In this document: one piece after another, positions 40,777 to 50,327 of the stretch
Layout: each line of letters starts with the position of its first letter
Position numbering within the stretch: position 1 is the first letter of the stretch
Position numbers and translations under genes: made by a program
Assembly (NCBI RefSeq): GCF_009728465.1
Contig: NZ_WOCD01000003.1
Span: 248,001 to 312,000 of the forward strand
Length of the DNA stretch: 64,000 nt
Direction of reading: 5' to 3'
Origin: Psychrosphaera haliotis
GTDB lineage: Bacteria; Pseudomonadota; Gammaproteobacteria; Enterobacterales; Alteromonadaceae
Notes under the pieces: model-generated
Seen by the model: only the letters and a program-made list of their open reading frames with translations
The model's database searches: none
Told to the model about the DNA's origin: nothing

Positions 40777-42021
40777 TTACCTCCAGCTTACTGCTGTACT
40801 TACTGAATCTGATCTTAATGCAAGTATATAGTCAAACGCTTGCTTTAGATCAGCTATTAAATCATTTACATTTTCCAGACCTACCGATATACGAATAAGT
40901 CCATCGCTAATTCCGGCGGATAAACGCTCTTCCGGAGTATAGGGTGAGTGTGTCATTGACGCAGGGTGCTGAATTAATGACTCAGCGTCACCTAAACTCA
41001 CCGCAATAGAAAATAACTGCATTGCATCTATGAACGCTTGTCCTTCTTCAACTGAGCCTTCTAATTCAAAGCCAACAACGCCACCTGCCCCTTTCATTTG
41101 TTTACCAATAAACTGATGACCTTGGTGTGATGGTAAACCTGGGTAATAGACTTTTGAAACCAACGGATGCATTTCTAAATACTCTGCAACAGTTTGAGCT
41201 GACTCACAATGCCTAGCCATTCTAACAGAAAGTGTTTTTAATCCACGTAGAATTAACCACGCATCATGTGGACTCATCGTGCCGCCAACGTCTTTTAGGA
41301 TAGTTAACTTGATAGTTTCTATCTTTTCTGCCGAAGAAACGATTATTCCAGCAATGACATCACCGTGGCCATTTAGGTACTTTGTGGCGCTATGAATAAC
41401 GATATCAATGCCAAAATCAGCCGGGCACTGTAACAGCGGAGACATGAACGTATTGTCGATAACGGATATTAAATTATGTTTCTGACAAAAATTACCGAAC
41501 ATTTCTAAATCAAGTACCCTGAGGTTTGGGTTAATTGGTGTCTCAGCAAATACCATCTTTGTATTTGGCTTTAGCGCTTGATTAAACTCTTCGATGTTGT
41601 CCATATCAATAAAGGTCACTTCAATGCCCCACTTAGGCAACTGATGATTTAGTAACGCAAATGAACAGCCATAAATAGCCTTACAGGCAATGATGTGATC
41701 GCCCGCTTCTAAAAAGCTCAATAACGCACCTGAAACAGCGGCCATTCCGGTTGCGGTCGCTGCGGCGTCTTCCATTTTCTCTAGCGCAGCCATTTTTACT
41801 TCAAGCTCACGGGTTGTTGGGTTACCTAATCGAGTATAAATATATCCAGGCTCTTCACCTGCGAATCGAGCAGCACCTTGCGCTGCATTTTCAAATACAA
41901 AGGTAGACGTTTGAAACAATGGACTGGTTAATGCGCCGTGATAGGCTCCTTTCTCTTTGCCCGCGTGGATGCAAAGTGTGTCTGGATGTGGAGCTTTATT
42001 CTTGTTGTTATTAATATTCAT
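40777..42021 (-). CDS. megL: Methionine gamma-lyase (PLP enzyme)
   Basis: The 414-residue protein belongs to the Cys/Met metabolism PLP family. The PLP lysine lies in HSATKYLNGHGDVIAGI (near residue 220), and Cys in AIYGCSFALLNHQLP is at the position of the cysteine that marks methionine gamma-lyase. It should cleave methionine to methanethiol, 2-oxobutyrate and ammonia. It is the first gene of an operon with phhA. Cystathionine gamma-lyase or O-acetylhomoserine sulfhydrylase are alternatives but lack the cysteine. Confidence 0.85.
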   Translation of the reverse strand: MNINNNKNKAPHPDTLCIHAGKEKGAYHGALTSPLFQTSTFVFENAAQGAARFAGEEPGYIYTRLGNPTTRELEVKMAALEKMEDAAATATGMAAVSGALLSFLEAGDHIIACKAIYGCSFALLNHQLPKWGIEVTFIDMDNIEEFNQALKPNTKMVFAETPINPNLRVLDLEMFGNFCQKHNLISVIDNTFMSPLLQCPADFGIDIVIHSATKYLNGHGDVIAGIIVSSAEKIETIKLTILKDVGGTMSPHDAWLILRGLKTLSVRMARHCESAQTVAEYLEMHPLVSKVYYPGLPSHQGHQFIGKQMKGAGGVVGFELEGSVEEGQAFIDAMQLFSIAVSLGDAESLIQHPASMTHSPYTPEERLSAGISDGLIRISVGLENVNDLIADLKQAFDYILALRSDSVSTAVSWR

Positions 42022-42131
42022 AAAGTACTCTTCTTAAAAGGCATGACATTACTAATGAGTCATTTGAGAGAGACTTTGCATAAATTTTGTTAGAGTTAAT
42101 AATCTAAATGTACTATTAAGTGCAAACCGAA

Positions 42132-42149
42132 TGTAAATCAAAATTTACA
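42132..42149 (-). promoter_or_regulatory. TyrR box upstream of the lyase-phhA operon
   Basis: TGTAAATCAAAATTTACA is a perfect match to the strong TyrR box TGTAAA-N6-TTTACA, extended to 9-bp arms (42130-42151). It lies 111 bp upstream of the lyase start. The neighbouring tyrR gene encodes the protein that recognises it. Confidence 0.8.
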
Positions 42150-42173
42150 TTCCAAACAACAGCAACAAACAGC

Positions 42174-42199
42174 AAAAAGCCGCATTTAAGCGGCTTTAG
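42174..42199 (-). terminator. Terminator of the psp operon
   Basis: AAAGCCGC and GCGGCTTT form an 8-bp stem with a 6-base loop. On the minus strand the stem is followed by TTTTTG. It lies 37 bp after the pspC stop. Confidence 0.85.
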
Positions 42200-42235
42200 A
42201 AATTAAAGAACAGTACGTAAATAGTAGGTATTTAT

Positions 42236-42673
42236 TTAAAGTTTATTAATTTCACGTTTTAACGTGTATTCGTTCGACGTAACGTAGGTTTCCATTCCTC
42301 TAATACGCGCTTCAATGCCATCAAACTGTCTTTTAATATCTCTAAACGCTTTCACTGGTGGTTCTCCAGCCTGATATACATTGCGTTTTACATGAACAGC
42401 TTGGTCAATTTCCTGCTCAAAAGTAGCCCACGGCTTGGTTTGTGAGGAAAAGCTCCCTTTTGTTGGACTTTCTGTTACATCCTTATCCAAAATAAACCAA
42501 GCGGCGATATAAGCGACGATAAAAAAGCCGCCTGAAAAGATAATACCACTGAACCAGATAACTCTTATTAACCAAGTTTCAATTCCTGAAAACTCGGCCA
42601 AACCGGCACACACGCCTGCTACTTTGCCTTTACTCGGTATACGTTGTAACTTTTTAGTTGTTTGCTTTGTCAT
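42236..42673 (-). CDS. pspC: Phage shock protein C
   Basis: The 145-residue inner-membrane protein has the PspC domain LQRIPSKGKVAGVCAGLAEFSGIETWLIRVIW and a membrane helix (about residues 46-66), then a soluble coiled C-terminal part. With PspB it senses envelope stress and draws PspA away from PspF. The ATG at 42673 follows AAGAGGTTTATT; the frame from 42688 is not preferred. Confidence 0.92.
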   Translation of the reverse strand: MTKQTTKKLQRIPSKGKVAGVCAGLAEFSGIETWLIRVIWFSGIIFSGGFFIVAYIAAWFILDKDVTESPTKGSFSSQTKPWATFEQEIDQAVHVKRNVYQAGEPPVKAFRDIKRQFDGIEARIRGMETYVTSNEYTLKREINKL

Positions 42674-42691
42674 AATAAACCTCTTCATCTT

Positions 42692-42931
42692 TTAACGAGG
42701 TTGTCCACGCCATCCTGGCGCTTCAACATCTAATATAGACTCTAGAGTTTTAACTCGCTCTCCCAACGACTCAGCCTTATGCGCTAAGTCGTACAGCTCT
42801 TGAATCTCTCTTTCGTTTAATCCTTGGCTAACTTGCTTTTTACTACGGTAATGCATAATCAACCAGATTGGCGCCACAAAAATCATGAATATAATTATAG
42901 GCGCTACTAAAATTCCTACTACATCGTCCAT
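42692..42931 (-). CDS. pspB: Phage shock protein B
   Basis: A 79-residue protein with an N-terminal membrane helix (GILVAPIIIFMIFVAPIWLIMHY) and a cytoplasmic coiled coil ending DVEAPGWRGQPR, matching PspB. It cooperates with PspC in stress signalling. It lies between pspA and pspC in the standard order. Confidence 0.93.
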   Translation of the reverse strand: MDDVVGILVAPIIIFMIFVAPIWLIMHYRSKKQVSQGLNEREIQELYDLAHKAESLGERVKTLESILDVEAPGWRGQPR

Positions 42932-42954
42932 ATTGTTCTCCTTGGCCTATTTAA

Positions 42955-43626
42955 TTAATTTTCTTTTTTGTTCGACTTTAATTTTGCTTTTAGTGCTTCA
43001 AGTTCACTATCCACTTTTTCTGATGACTCTAATTCAGCAAATTCATCCGCTAATGTTTTGTTGCCTAAGTCGTAAGACTCAGCTTCAGCTTCAATGCTAT
43101 CAATTTTACGTTCGTACTGTTCAAATCGAGAAAGCGCATCATTCAGCTTGCCGTTACTTAGCTTGCTTTTCACATCTAATCTTGAAGAAGCTGTTTTACC
43201 GCGCATCAAAATTGTTTTCTGACGCGCTTTTGCATCTTCTAACTTAGCTTGTAATTGACCAATTTCATCTTGAAGACGGCTAACTTGATCATCAAGAGCA
43301 GACAAGTCTTTTTCATAAGCTTCCACTTGCTCTTCGCTTTTTTGCTTTTCAGCTAACGCTTGACGCGCCAAGTCTTCTCTATCTTTAGAAAGCGCAAGTT
43401 CAGCTTTATTCTGCCAATCCGACGCTTCTGCTTTTAATCGTTCAATAATTCGAACGACATCTTTTTTATCCGCTAAGGTTCTTGCTGACGATGAACGAAC
43501 CTCAACTAAAGTATCTTCCATTTCTTGAATAATTAGGCGAACCATTTTTTCTGGATCTTCCGCCTTATCAAGCAATGAATTAATGTTTGCATTCACAATA
43601 TCCGCAAAGCGTGAAAAAATTCCCAT
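42955..43626 (-). CDS. pspA: Phage shock protein A
   Basis: The 223-residue PspA/IM30 protein begins MGIFSRFADIVNANINSLLDKAEDPEKMVRLIIQEM, the amphipathic helix plus family signature, and continues as a long coiled coil. It binds and inhibits PspF and coats damaged inner membrane. The start at 43626 is the family start; the longer frame to 43704 would run into the sigma-54 promoter. Confidence 0.95.
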   Translation of the reverse strand: MGIFSRFADIVNANINSLLDKAEDPEKMVRLIIQEMEDTLVEVRSSSARTLADKKDVVRIIERLKAEASDWQNKAELALSKDREDLARQALAEKQKSEEQVEAYEKDLSALDDQVSRLQDEIGQLQAKLEDAKARQKTILMRGKTASSRLDVKSKLSNGKLNDALSRFEQYERKIDSIEAEAESYDLGNKTLADEFAELESSEKVDSELEALKAKLKSNKKEN

Positions 43627-43703
43627 AATACTTACCTCTATGTTGGTTGTTTGAACGTTCCCGTTCTGTAAACAGTAACCTAATGTCACGTTGCGATAAT
43701 ACA

Positions 43704-43719
43704 TTCAGGTATCTTGCCA
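43704..43719 (-). promoter_or_regulatory. Sigma-54 promoter of pspABC
   Basis: On the minus strand, TGGCAAGATACCTGAA has the -24 GG and a -12 GA where the consensus has GC (TGGCAC-N5-TTGCA). It lies 78 bp upstream of pspA. PspF, encoded divergently at 43842, is the expected activator. E. coli pspA also has a non-consensus -12 element. Confidence 0.55.
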
Positions 43720-43841
43720 GTTTTTAAAAATAACTCAAACATCTGTTTTATATAAGTTTAATTTTTATTAAATCAGTTCTTTTAGTTTTAGTGAATATAA
43801 AATACACTACTAATTAGTCATTTTAACCAACTGTTGAAACT

Positions 43842-44939
43842 ATGAATCATTTTAGGAAGAAAGATAACCTCATTGGCCAAGCAAACTCGTTTTTAGAAGT
43901 ACTAGAGCAAGTTTCACAGTTGGCGTCCTTAAATAAGCCCGTATTAATAATTGGCGAGCGAGGAACGGGTAAAGAGCTTATTGCAGCTCGACTGCACTAC
44001 CTTTCAAGCCGATGGGATCAGAACTACGTTACCCTTAATTGTGCAGCATTAAACGAAAACCTTCTAGAAAGTGAATTATTTGGCCATGAATCCGGTGCCT
44101 TTACGGGAGCTGGTAAGCGCCATGAAGGGCGATTTGAGCGAGCGAATAGCGGTACACTTTTTTTAGATGAGCTTGCAAACACTTCAGGGTTAGTTCAAGA
44201 AAAATTATTAAGAGTTATTGAGTATGGTGAGTTTGAGCGCGTTGGTGGTTCAAAAACCGTTAAGGTTGATACTCGATTAGTCTGTGCAACAAATGAAGAC
44301 TTACCGGCGCTTGCTGAAGCTGGTGAATTTAGATCAGATTTATTAGACCGACTGGCATTTGATGTTATTACGCTCCCTCCTCTGCGAGAACGTCGAGAGG
44401 ATATAATGATCCTTGCTGAGCACTTTGCAATATCGATGGTAAAAGAACTCGGTTGGGAGCTTTTTAGCGGGTTTTCGAGAAAAGCTAAAGAGTTTTTAAT
44501 GGAGTATCATTGGCCAGGAAATGTAAGGGAGCTAAAAAATGTTGTCGAGCGAAGTGTTTATCGTGCGGCCAACCCTCACGTTCCAGTACACGACATTGTG
44601 ATTGACCCTTTTGACAGTCCTTATAGACCTAAACAACGTGTAAAAACTCAAGATAGACAGTCCGACGTGGTCATTAGCCCAGCGGTGGTTGCAACTTCTA
44701 GTCATGATTTAGTAAATGCTTCTGTCAATCAAACCAGTAGTCCTTTAGAATTAGAGCCTACCTTTCCGTTAGACTTTAAACTGGCCAGCCAGGAGTTTGA
44801 GATTAATTTGATTAAAAAAGCACTCGCTAATTGTCATTACAATCAAAAAAAATCTGCTGAACAACTTGGTGTTACTTATCATCAGTTACGTGGCTATTTA
44901 AAGAAGTACAATCTGTTGGACAGTAATGGCGAAGATTAA
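43842..44939 (+). CDS. pspF: PspF, sigma-54-dependent activator of the psp operon
   Basis: The 365-residue protein lacks a receiver domain and begins with the AAA+ region: Walker A GERGTGKE (residues 38-45), the GAFTGA sigma-54 loop in ESGAFTGAGKRHEGRFERA, Walker B TLFLDE, and a C-terminal helix-turn-helix (KKSAEQLGVTYHQLRGYLKKY). It activates pspABC on the other side of the intergenic region. The stop overlaps sapA by 14 bases, so psp control and the sap operon are linked on one transcript. Confidence 0.95.
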   Translation: MNHFRKKDNLIGQANSFLEVLEQVSQLASLNKPVLIIGERGTGKELIAARLHYLSSRWDQNYVTLNCAALNENLLESELFGHESGAFTGAGKRHEGRFERANSGTLFLDELANTSGLVQEKLLRVIEYGEFERVGGSKTVKVDTRLVCATNEDLPALAEAGEFRSDLLDRLAFDVITLPPLRERREDIMILAEHFAISMVKELGWELFSGFSRKAKEFLMEYHWPGNVRELKNVVERSVYRAANPHVPVHDIVIDPFDSPYRPKQRVKTQDRQSDVVISPAVVATSSHDLVNASVNQTSSPLELEPTFPLDFKLASQEFEINLIKKALANCHYNQKKSAEQLGVTYHQLRGYLKKYNLLDSNGED

Positions 44940-46554
44940 AAGCTTACTAAACAGCTGCTTAATTATGCTTGGAGTATCAAGCATAGCGGCTTGTGATATT
45001 CAACAAGACTCAGGGTTAGCATCTAAAACCCTGCTGTATTGTAGTGAAGGCTCTCCAGAATCATTTAACCCGCAGTTAGTCACCAGCGGTACGACTATCG
45101 ACGCTGTATCACAGCAAATTTATAATCGTTTAGTTAAAATAGACTCTGATTCAGGTCAGGTTGTCTCTGATATAGCCCGCAAAGTTATTGTGTCTAGTGA
45201 CGCTATGCGGTACCGCTTTTATCTACGAAAAGGGATTAAATTTCATTCCACCGACTACTTTACACCTACGCGTGACTTAAACAGCTCGGACATACTTTTT
45301 ACTTTTTCAAGGATACTGCATTCCGACCACCCATTTCACGAAGTGAGTGGCGGTCAATATCCCTTTTTTGAAGGCATTGGCTTATCCCAATTAATTGAAC
45401 AGATAATTGTCGTAGACGATTTAACAATAGAGTTTAGGTTGGTTGATCCCCAAGCTTCGTTCCTGGCGAATATGGCCACTGACTTTGCCGTTATTCTTTC
45501 TGCAGAATATGGCGAGCAGTTAATTAATGAAAACCGCAAAGAACAAATCGATCAGATGCCTATTGGCAGTGGTCCATTCAAATTTAAAGAATATAAGAGA
45601 GATCATTATATTCGATACGCCAAAAATGATGACTACTGGCAACCAGAGTCAAATTTAGAACAAATCATTTTTGATATCACACCAGATAATTCCACTCGTT
45701 TAGCAAAACTCTTAACCAAAGAGTGCGATGTGCTGGGTTACCCTTCCGCTTCAGATGTGGGCTTTTTAGAAAAGCGCAGCGATATAGATATTAAAGACAG
45801 TACGTCAATGAATGTGAGTTATTGGGCATTTAATACCGAAGTCCCACCTTTTCACAATCCACAAGTTAGAAAAGCCCTATCATATGCAGTAGACCAGAGC
45901 GCTATTATTGATGCTGTTTATTTTGGTTTGGCTCAACCAGCTACAAGTTTACTACCACCAACCTCTTGGGCTTATAATGCTGACTCTTATGTAAGCCAAT
46001 ACAACTTAGAGAAAGCAAAAGCATTATTAGTTGAAGCTGGATTTCCTGATGGATTTGAAATGGACATTTGGGCCATGCCCGTGCAACGCGTTTATAATCC
46101 AAATGCCAGTAAAATGGCGGAGATCCTCCAACAAAGTTTAAAAGAATTGAACATTAAAGCCAATATTGTGACCTATGACTGGGGCACATTCAGAAAGAAA
46201 TTGGCTAATGGGGAGCATGACTCGGTATTGATTGGTTGGTTAGCTGACAATTCAGATCCAGATAATTTTTATAGGCCTCTATTAAGTTGTGCTGCGGCTA
46301 TGTCTGGTTCCAATAGAAGTGCGTGGTGTAACAACGAATTTGACCACAATGTTAAACGAGCTTTATCTACAGCTGATCAAGCTCAAAGAAAAGTATTTTA
46401 TACCAACGCTGAAAATGTAATTAGAGACCAAGTTCCGTTAGTACCTATTGCGCATGCAACAAGACATAAGGTGCAACATAAATACATTAGTAATGTAAAT
46501 ATAAACCCTTACGGCGGCATTGACTTTTCCGCGACCCAAAAAGGTAAACCGTAA
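44926..46554 (+). CDS. sapA: Peptide-binding protein SapA of an ABC transporter
   Basis: The 542-residue extracytoplasmic binding protein (SBP_bac_5) starts with a lipoprotein-type signal with lipobox IAAC (Cys23), then LLYCSEGSPESFNPQLVTSGTTIDAVSQQIYNRLV, matching SapA/DppA. It should present peptides to SapBC; Sap systems are tied to antimicrobial-peptide resistance and, in E. coli, putrescine export. The start overlaps pspF by 14 bases, and the stop overlaps sapB by one. Confidence 0.9.
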   Translation: MAKIKSLLNSCLIMLGVSSIAACDIQQDSGLASKTLLYCSEGSPESFNPQLVTSGTTIDAVSQQIYNRLVKIDSDSGQVVSDIARKVIVSSDAMRYRFYLRKGIKFHSTDYFTPTRDLNSSDILFTFSRILHSDHPFHEVSGGQYPFFEGIGLSQLIEQIIVVDDLTIEFRLVDPQASFLANMATDFAVILSAEYGEQLINENRKEQIDQMPIGSGPFKFKEYKRDHYIRYAKNDDYWQPESNLEQIIFDITPDNSTRLAKLLTKECDVLGYPSASDVGFLEKRSDIDIKDSTSMNVSYWAFNTEVPPFHNPQVRKALSYAVDQSAIIDAVYFGLAQPATSLLPPTSWAYNADSYVSQYNLEKAKALLVEAGFPDGFEMDIWAMPVQRVYNPNASKMAEILQQSLKELNIKANIVTYDWGTFRKKLANGEHDSVLIGWLADNSDPDNFYRPLLSCAAAMSGSNRSAWCNNEFDHNVKRALSTADQAQRKVFYTNAENVIRDQVPLVPIAHATRHKVQHKYISNVNINPYGGIDFSATQKGKP

Positions 46555-47585
46555 TGTTGAACTATATGTTACGGAAATTTTACTTATTAATATTTGTTAC
46601 GTTTGGTGTAACCGTATTCGCCTTTTCACTAAACTATTTATTTCCAGGTGATGTGTTAACAAACATGACTGGAAACCAAGCTATATCTACCGAACTACAT
46701 CAAATTTTAATAGAAGAGTATCGTTTAGATAGTAATGTCGTTTTCCAGTATTTTTCTTATATAGAGCGCTTAGTTCACGGCGATTGGGGCGTTTCTTTCA
46801 TAACCAACACCAGTATCTTTGAACAAGTGTTTACCGCATTACCTGCCACCATCGAACTTGCTATGTACGCGCTCTTATATAGTTTTATTGTCGCCATTCC
46901 TCTTGGCATCCTCGCGTCTAACCCAGATCGACCTTGGTTAGATAAACCTATACTGGCGTTATCATTAATCGGCTTTTCTATGCCTATCTTTTGGCTCGCA
47001 CTTATAATGATCCTGGTATTTTCAATTAATCTAGGTTGGTTTCCGGTATCTGGTCGTTTGAGTCTAATTTACGACATTCCTGTGTCTACAGGTTTTATTC
47101 TTATTGATATTCTAATGTCAGAAGTCACGTATAAAGCGGAAGCAATGTTTGATGCACTCACGCACCTTATTATGCCAACATTTGTTCTAGCTGCTTACCC
47201 AACAACCGTTTTAATCAGAACAACACGACAATCAATGCACAATGTCTTAGATACGAGTTATGTTAAGGCAGCAAAAGCCAAAGGCTTAAGCGACTTCCAA
47301 GTATTAAAGAGACATGCCTTAAGAAATGGTTTATTACCCGTAATTCAAATGTTAGGTATTCATTTTGGTACTCTAATAACACTAGCGATGGTTACCGAAG
47401 TTATATTTTCGTGGCCAGGCATTGGCCTTTGGTTAGTAGACGCTATACACCAACGAGATTACCCCGCGATACAAGGTGGATTAATGGTTTTATCAGGCAT
47501 GGTGTTTGTGGCCACAATATTGTTTGATGTGGTGTACATGATTTTTGATCCACTGGCGAGAAGGCATGGTCATGGCAAAATTTAG
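46554..47585 (+). CDS. sapB: SapB, ABC transporter permease
   Basis: A 343-residue membrane protein of the DppB/OppB type with six helices and the cytoplasmic EAA loop VKAAKAKGLSDFQVLKRHALRNGLLPVI. The conserved N-terminal LRKFYLLIFVTFGVTVFAFSL is present. It overlaps sapA by one base and sapC by 14 bases. Confidence 0.92.
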   Translation: MLNYMLRKFYLLIFVTFGVTVFAFSLNYLFPGDVLTNMTGNQAISTELHQILIEEYRLDSNVVFQYFSYIERLVHGDWGVSFITNTSIFEQVFTALPATIELAMYALLYSFIVAIPLGILASNPDRPWLDKPILALSLIGFSMPIFWLALIMILVFSINLGWFPVSGRLSLIYDIPVSTGFILIDILMSEVTYKAEAMFDALTHLIMPTFVLAAYPTTVLIRTTRQSMHNVLDTSYVKAAKAKGLSDFQVLKRHALRNGLLPVIQMLGIHFGTLITLAMVTEVIFSWPGIGLWLVDAIHQRDYPAIQGGLMVLSGMVFVATILFDVVYMIFDPLARRHGHGKI

Positions 47586-48465
47586 ATTTTTTTCTTCGCC
47601 TAGCAATTACTCTCCATTAAAACAGCTTTGGAGTTTATTTGAACGGAATCACTTTGCGCTTGTTGCGTTTTGGATTTTCATCGTCATGTTCATACTGTCA
47701 ATTTTTGGCCCATTGTTGGCCCCTTATTCTCCGTATGAACAACACCCAGAAGCATTACTTGTTCCCCCAGCATGGGCTTTGGATGGTCAAATAAATTACT
47801 TATTTGGCACTGACGCACTGGGTAGAGATATCTTGTCTCGAGTATTAAGTGGTATTAGTTACTCTTTTGGCCTAGCGATAATTGCGGTCGTGTTAGCACT
47901 TACTATTGGGTTGTTCATTGGTACCCTAGCCGGCTTTAGCAAAGGTATAAGAGCAAGTGCACTTAATCATATACTTGATATCGCGTTGATTATGCCGTCA
48001 TTACTTATTGCTATTGTTATCGTGGCAATTCTTGGACCTGGTATCGCAAACACCTTTTGGGCCGTTGTATTAGCAATGTTGCCTCAATTTATACACCACG
48101 TACGCACAGAAGTGGCAGACTTATTAAATAAAGACTTTGTTATTGCGTATCGCCTTGATGGCGCAAATAAATTTCAACTATTTAAGTATGCTTTGATACC
48201 CAACTTAGTTGAAGGGTTAGTGATTTTTGGCGCCATGGCCATATCATCTGCAATTTTAGATATTGTTGTTCTTGGTTTTATTGGCATTGGGGCACAAACT
48301 CCCGAGCCAGAGCTAGGGACAATGATTGCCGATAGTATTGATGTATTTTATCTTAGCCCTTGGACGGTTATGCTTCCGGGTCTACTGCTCTTTGTATGTA
48401 TTTTAACAGTCAATATAGTGGGTGATGGATTGCGTCGCGCTCTTAAAGAACGCCGTTTACAGTAG
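47572..48465 (+). CDS. sapC: SapC, ABC transporter permease
   Basis: The 297-residue protein is collinear with E. coli SapC (296 residues): the GTDALGRDILSRVLSG segment, the EAA loop VIAYRLDGANKFQLFKYALIPNL and the end NIVGDGLRRALKERR. The ATG at 47572 has GAGAAGG seven bases upstream and gives the right length; an in-frame ATG at 47545 exists but would deepen the overlap with sapB to 41 bases. Confidence 0.92.
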   Translation: MAKFRFFSSPSNYSPLKQLWSLFERNHFALVAFWIFIVMFILSIFGPLLAPYSPYEQHPEALLVPPAWALDGQINYLFGTDALGRDILSRVLSGISYSFGLAIIAVVLALTIGLFIGTLAGFSKGIRASALNHILDIALIMPSLLIAIVIVAILGPGIANTFWAVVLAMLPQFIHHVRTEVADLLNKDFVIAYRLDGANKFQLFKYALIPNLVEGLVIFGAMAISSAILDIVVLGFIGIGAQTPEPELGTMIADSIDVFYLSPWTVMLPGLLLFVCILTVNIVGDGLRRALKERRLQ

Positions 48466-48471
48466 GTAATT

Positions 48472-49468
48472 ATGCGCTTATTAGATATCCGAAACTTAAA
48501 CATAGAATTACAAACTAACGACGAAGCGGTTCGAGCGGTGGAGTCTGCTAATTTTTCGATGAAAATGGGTGAAGTTAGTGGCCTTATCGGAGAGTCAGGG
48601 TCAGGTAAAAGTTTAATTGCAAAGGCCTTAGTAGGTGTATTAAACAACAGGTGGAATGTTTCAGCGGACCGTTTGCATTTTTTAGGTGAAGACCTTAATA
48701 AAATGTCTGATAGTGCACGACGAAAGATAATCAGTTCCAATATTTCCATGATCTACCAAGAGCCACGTCGATGCCTAGATCCTACCGCAGACATATTTTC
48801 CCAATTAGAGGAATCACTACCTGATAGCGACTATGCAGGTTGGTTTGGCGGTAACAAAGAACAGCGCGTTAAAAAGTGCAGCAACCTGCTCCATAAAGTA
48901 GGAATAAAAGACCACGTTGCTATTTTTAATAGCTACCCTCATATGTTATCAGAGGGTGTTTGCCAAAAAATCATGATTGCCATGGCCATTGCCAAAGCGC
49001 CAAAGTTGCTAATAGCTGATGAGCCTACAACCGCACTCGAAAGTAATACGTCTATGCAGGTAATAAAACTACTTAAAAGTTTGAACCAATTAAAAGATAT
49101 GGCGGTTATTTTCATTACTCATAATCTAAATACGATTACGAGTTGGGCAGACACTATAAATGTTATGTACTGTGGTCAATTAATTGAAAGTGGGCCCACT
49201 AAAAAACTATTATCAGCGCCTAAACACCCTTATACAAAGGCCTTGTTTGATAGTGAAACCCGACTTTAGTAAAGTTGATATGCACAATAAGCAAAGGTTA
49301 TATACGCTAAAAGGCACAATCCCTACATTGCAACATCTACCAGCTGGATGCCGACTCGGGCCACGCTGCCCTAATGCTCAAAAAGCCTGTGTTGTAATGC
49401 CAGAGCAGCAAAAAATAAAGCGTCAGCAGTTTCGATGTCATTACCCTTTAATAGAGGAAATAAAGTAA
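48472..49468 (+). pseudogene. sapD: sapD, ABC transporter ATPase, frameshifted near the 3' end
   Basis: Residues up to KHPYTKALFDSE match SapD: Walker A GESGSGKSLIAK, signature-region LSEGVCQKIMIAMA and Walker B LLIADEPT. The frame then ends at 49269. The second frame continues PDFSKVDMHNKQRLYTLKGTIPTLQHLPAGCRLGPRCPNAQKAC, the normal cysteine-rich end, to 49468. One extra A in GAAACCCGAC (about 49257-49259) causes the break. If real, the product loses the oligopeptide-transporter C-terminal region. The neighbours on both sides are intact. Confidence 0.88.
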
Positions 49469-50242
49469 ATGGAGTCCATTCCTCTATTTTCAGTCAGAGA
49501 AATTAAAAAGATTTACAAAGATAAATCAAATTGGTTTAAAAAAGGTCGTGTTGTAGAAATTGGCCCTGTTTCATTTGATTTACACCGCGGAGAAACACTC
49601 GCTATTGTTGGCGAAGCCGGTTCTGGTAAAAGTACGGTAGGCAGACTGCTTGCCGGTGCTGAGTTACCCGATGGTGGCAAATTATATTTAGGCGATGACG
49701 AAATTAATTGGAACGACTCTAAGTTTTTCTGTCAAAACATTAGGATGATTTTTCAAGACTCACAGAAGTCTCTAAATCCTACAGTTCGAATTGGGGACCA
49801 ACTTGAACAACCGTTACTTTTTAATACGCGATTAAATAAAGAGCAACGATTAGAACGAATAAACAATGCTTTACGTAAGGTGGGCCTGTTGCCTGAACAC
49901 GCTGGGTATTACCCTCATATGTTTTCTGGCGGACAAGCTCAAAGAATTGGAATTGCTCGAGCGCTAATTTTAGACCCTCAAGTCGTTATAATAGATGAAG
50001 CTCTAGCGCCATTAGACCCTTCACTAAGGGCTCAGGTTATAAATCTGCTTTTAGAGCTACAAGAGACATTACAACTAACATATGTGCTCATATCACACCA
50101 AATATCATTGGTTCGTTACCTGAGTGATAGAATTATGATCATGGACCAAGGAAAAATTATTGAAGCTGGTACCATAGATGACGTATTCGAAACGCCGAAG
50201 CATCCAAAAACTCAAAAGTTATTAAAGTCTCTGGATATGTAA
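49469..50242 (+). CDS. sapF: SapF, ABC transporter ATPase
   Basis: A 257-residue ABC ATPase with Walker A GEAGSGKSTVGR (about residues 49-60), signature SGGQAQRIGIARAL and Walker B VIIDEAL, closest in layout to SapF/DppF. It starts directly after the sapD stop and ends the operon before a strong terminator. Confidence 0.92.
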   Translation: MESIPLFSVREIKKIYKDKSNWFKKGRVVEIGPVSFDLHRGETLAIVGEAGSGKSTVGRLLAGAELPDGGKLYLGDDEINWNDSKFFCQNIRMIFQDSQKSLNPTVRIGDQLEQPLLFNTRLNKEQRLERINNALRKVGLLPEHAGYYPHMFSGGQAQRIGIARALILDPQVVIIDEALAPLDPSLRAQVINLLLELQETLQLTYVLISHQISLVRYLSDRIMIMDQGKIIEAGTIDDVFETPKHPKTQKLLKSLDM

Positions 50243-50280
50243 ATATTCAATAAACCCTAATCAGAACGGGTTAACTAAAC

Positions 50281-50310
50281 CAAAAAAAGACTCCGTAGAG
50301 TCTTTTTTTA
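50281..50310. terminator. Bidirectional terminator between sapF and ppiD
   Basis: AAAAAAAGACTC and GAGTCTTTTTTT pair around CGTA. A and T runs on both sides let it work for the convergent sapF and ppiD. Confidence 0.88.
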
Positions 50311-50327
50311 TTTAGATACTTTCGTAA

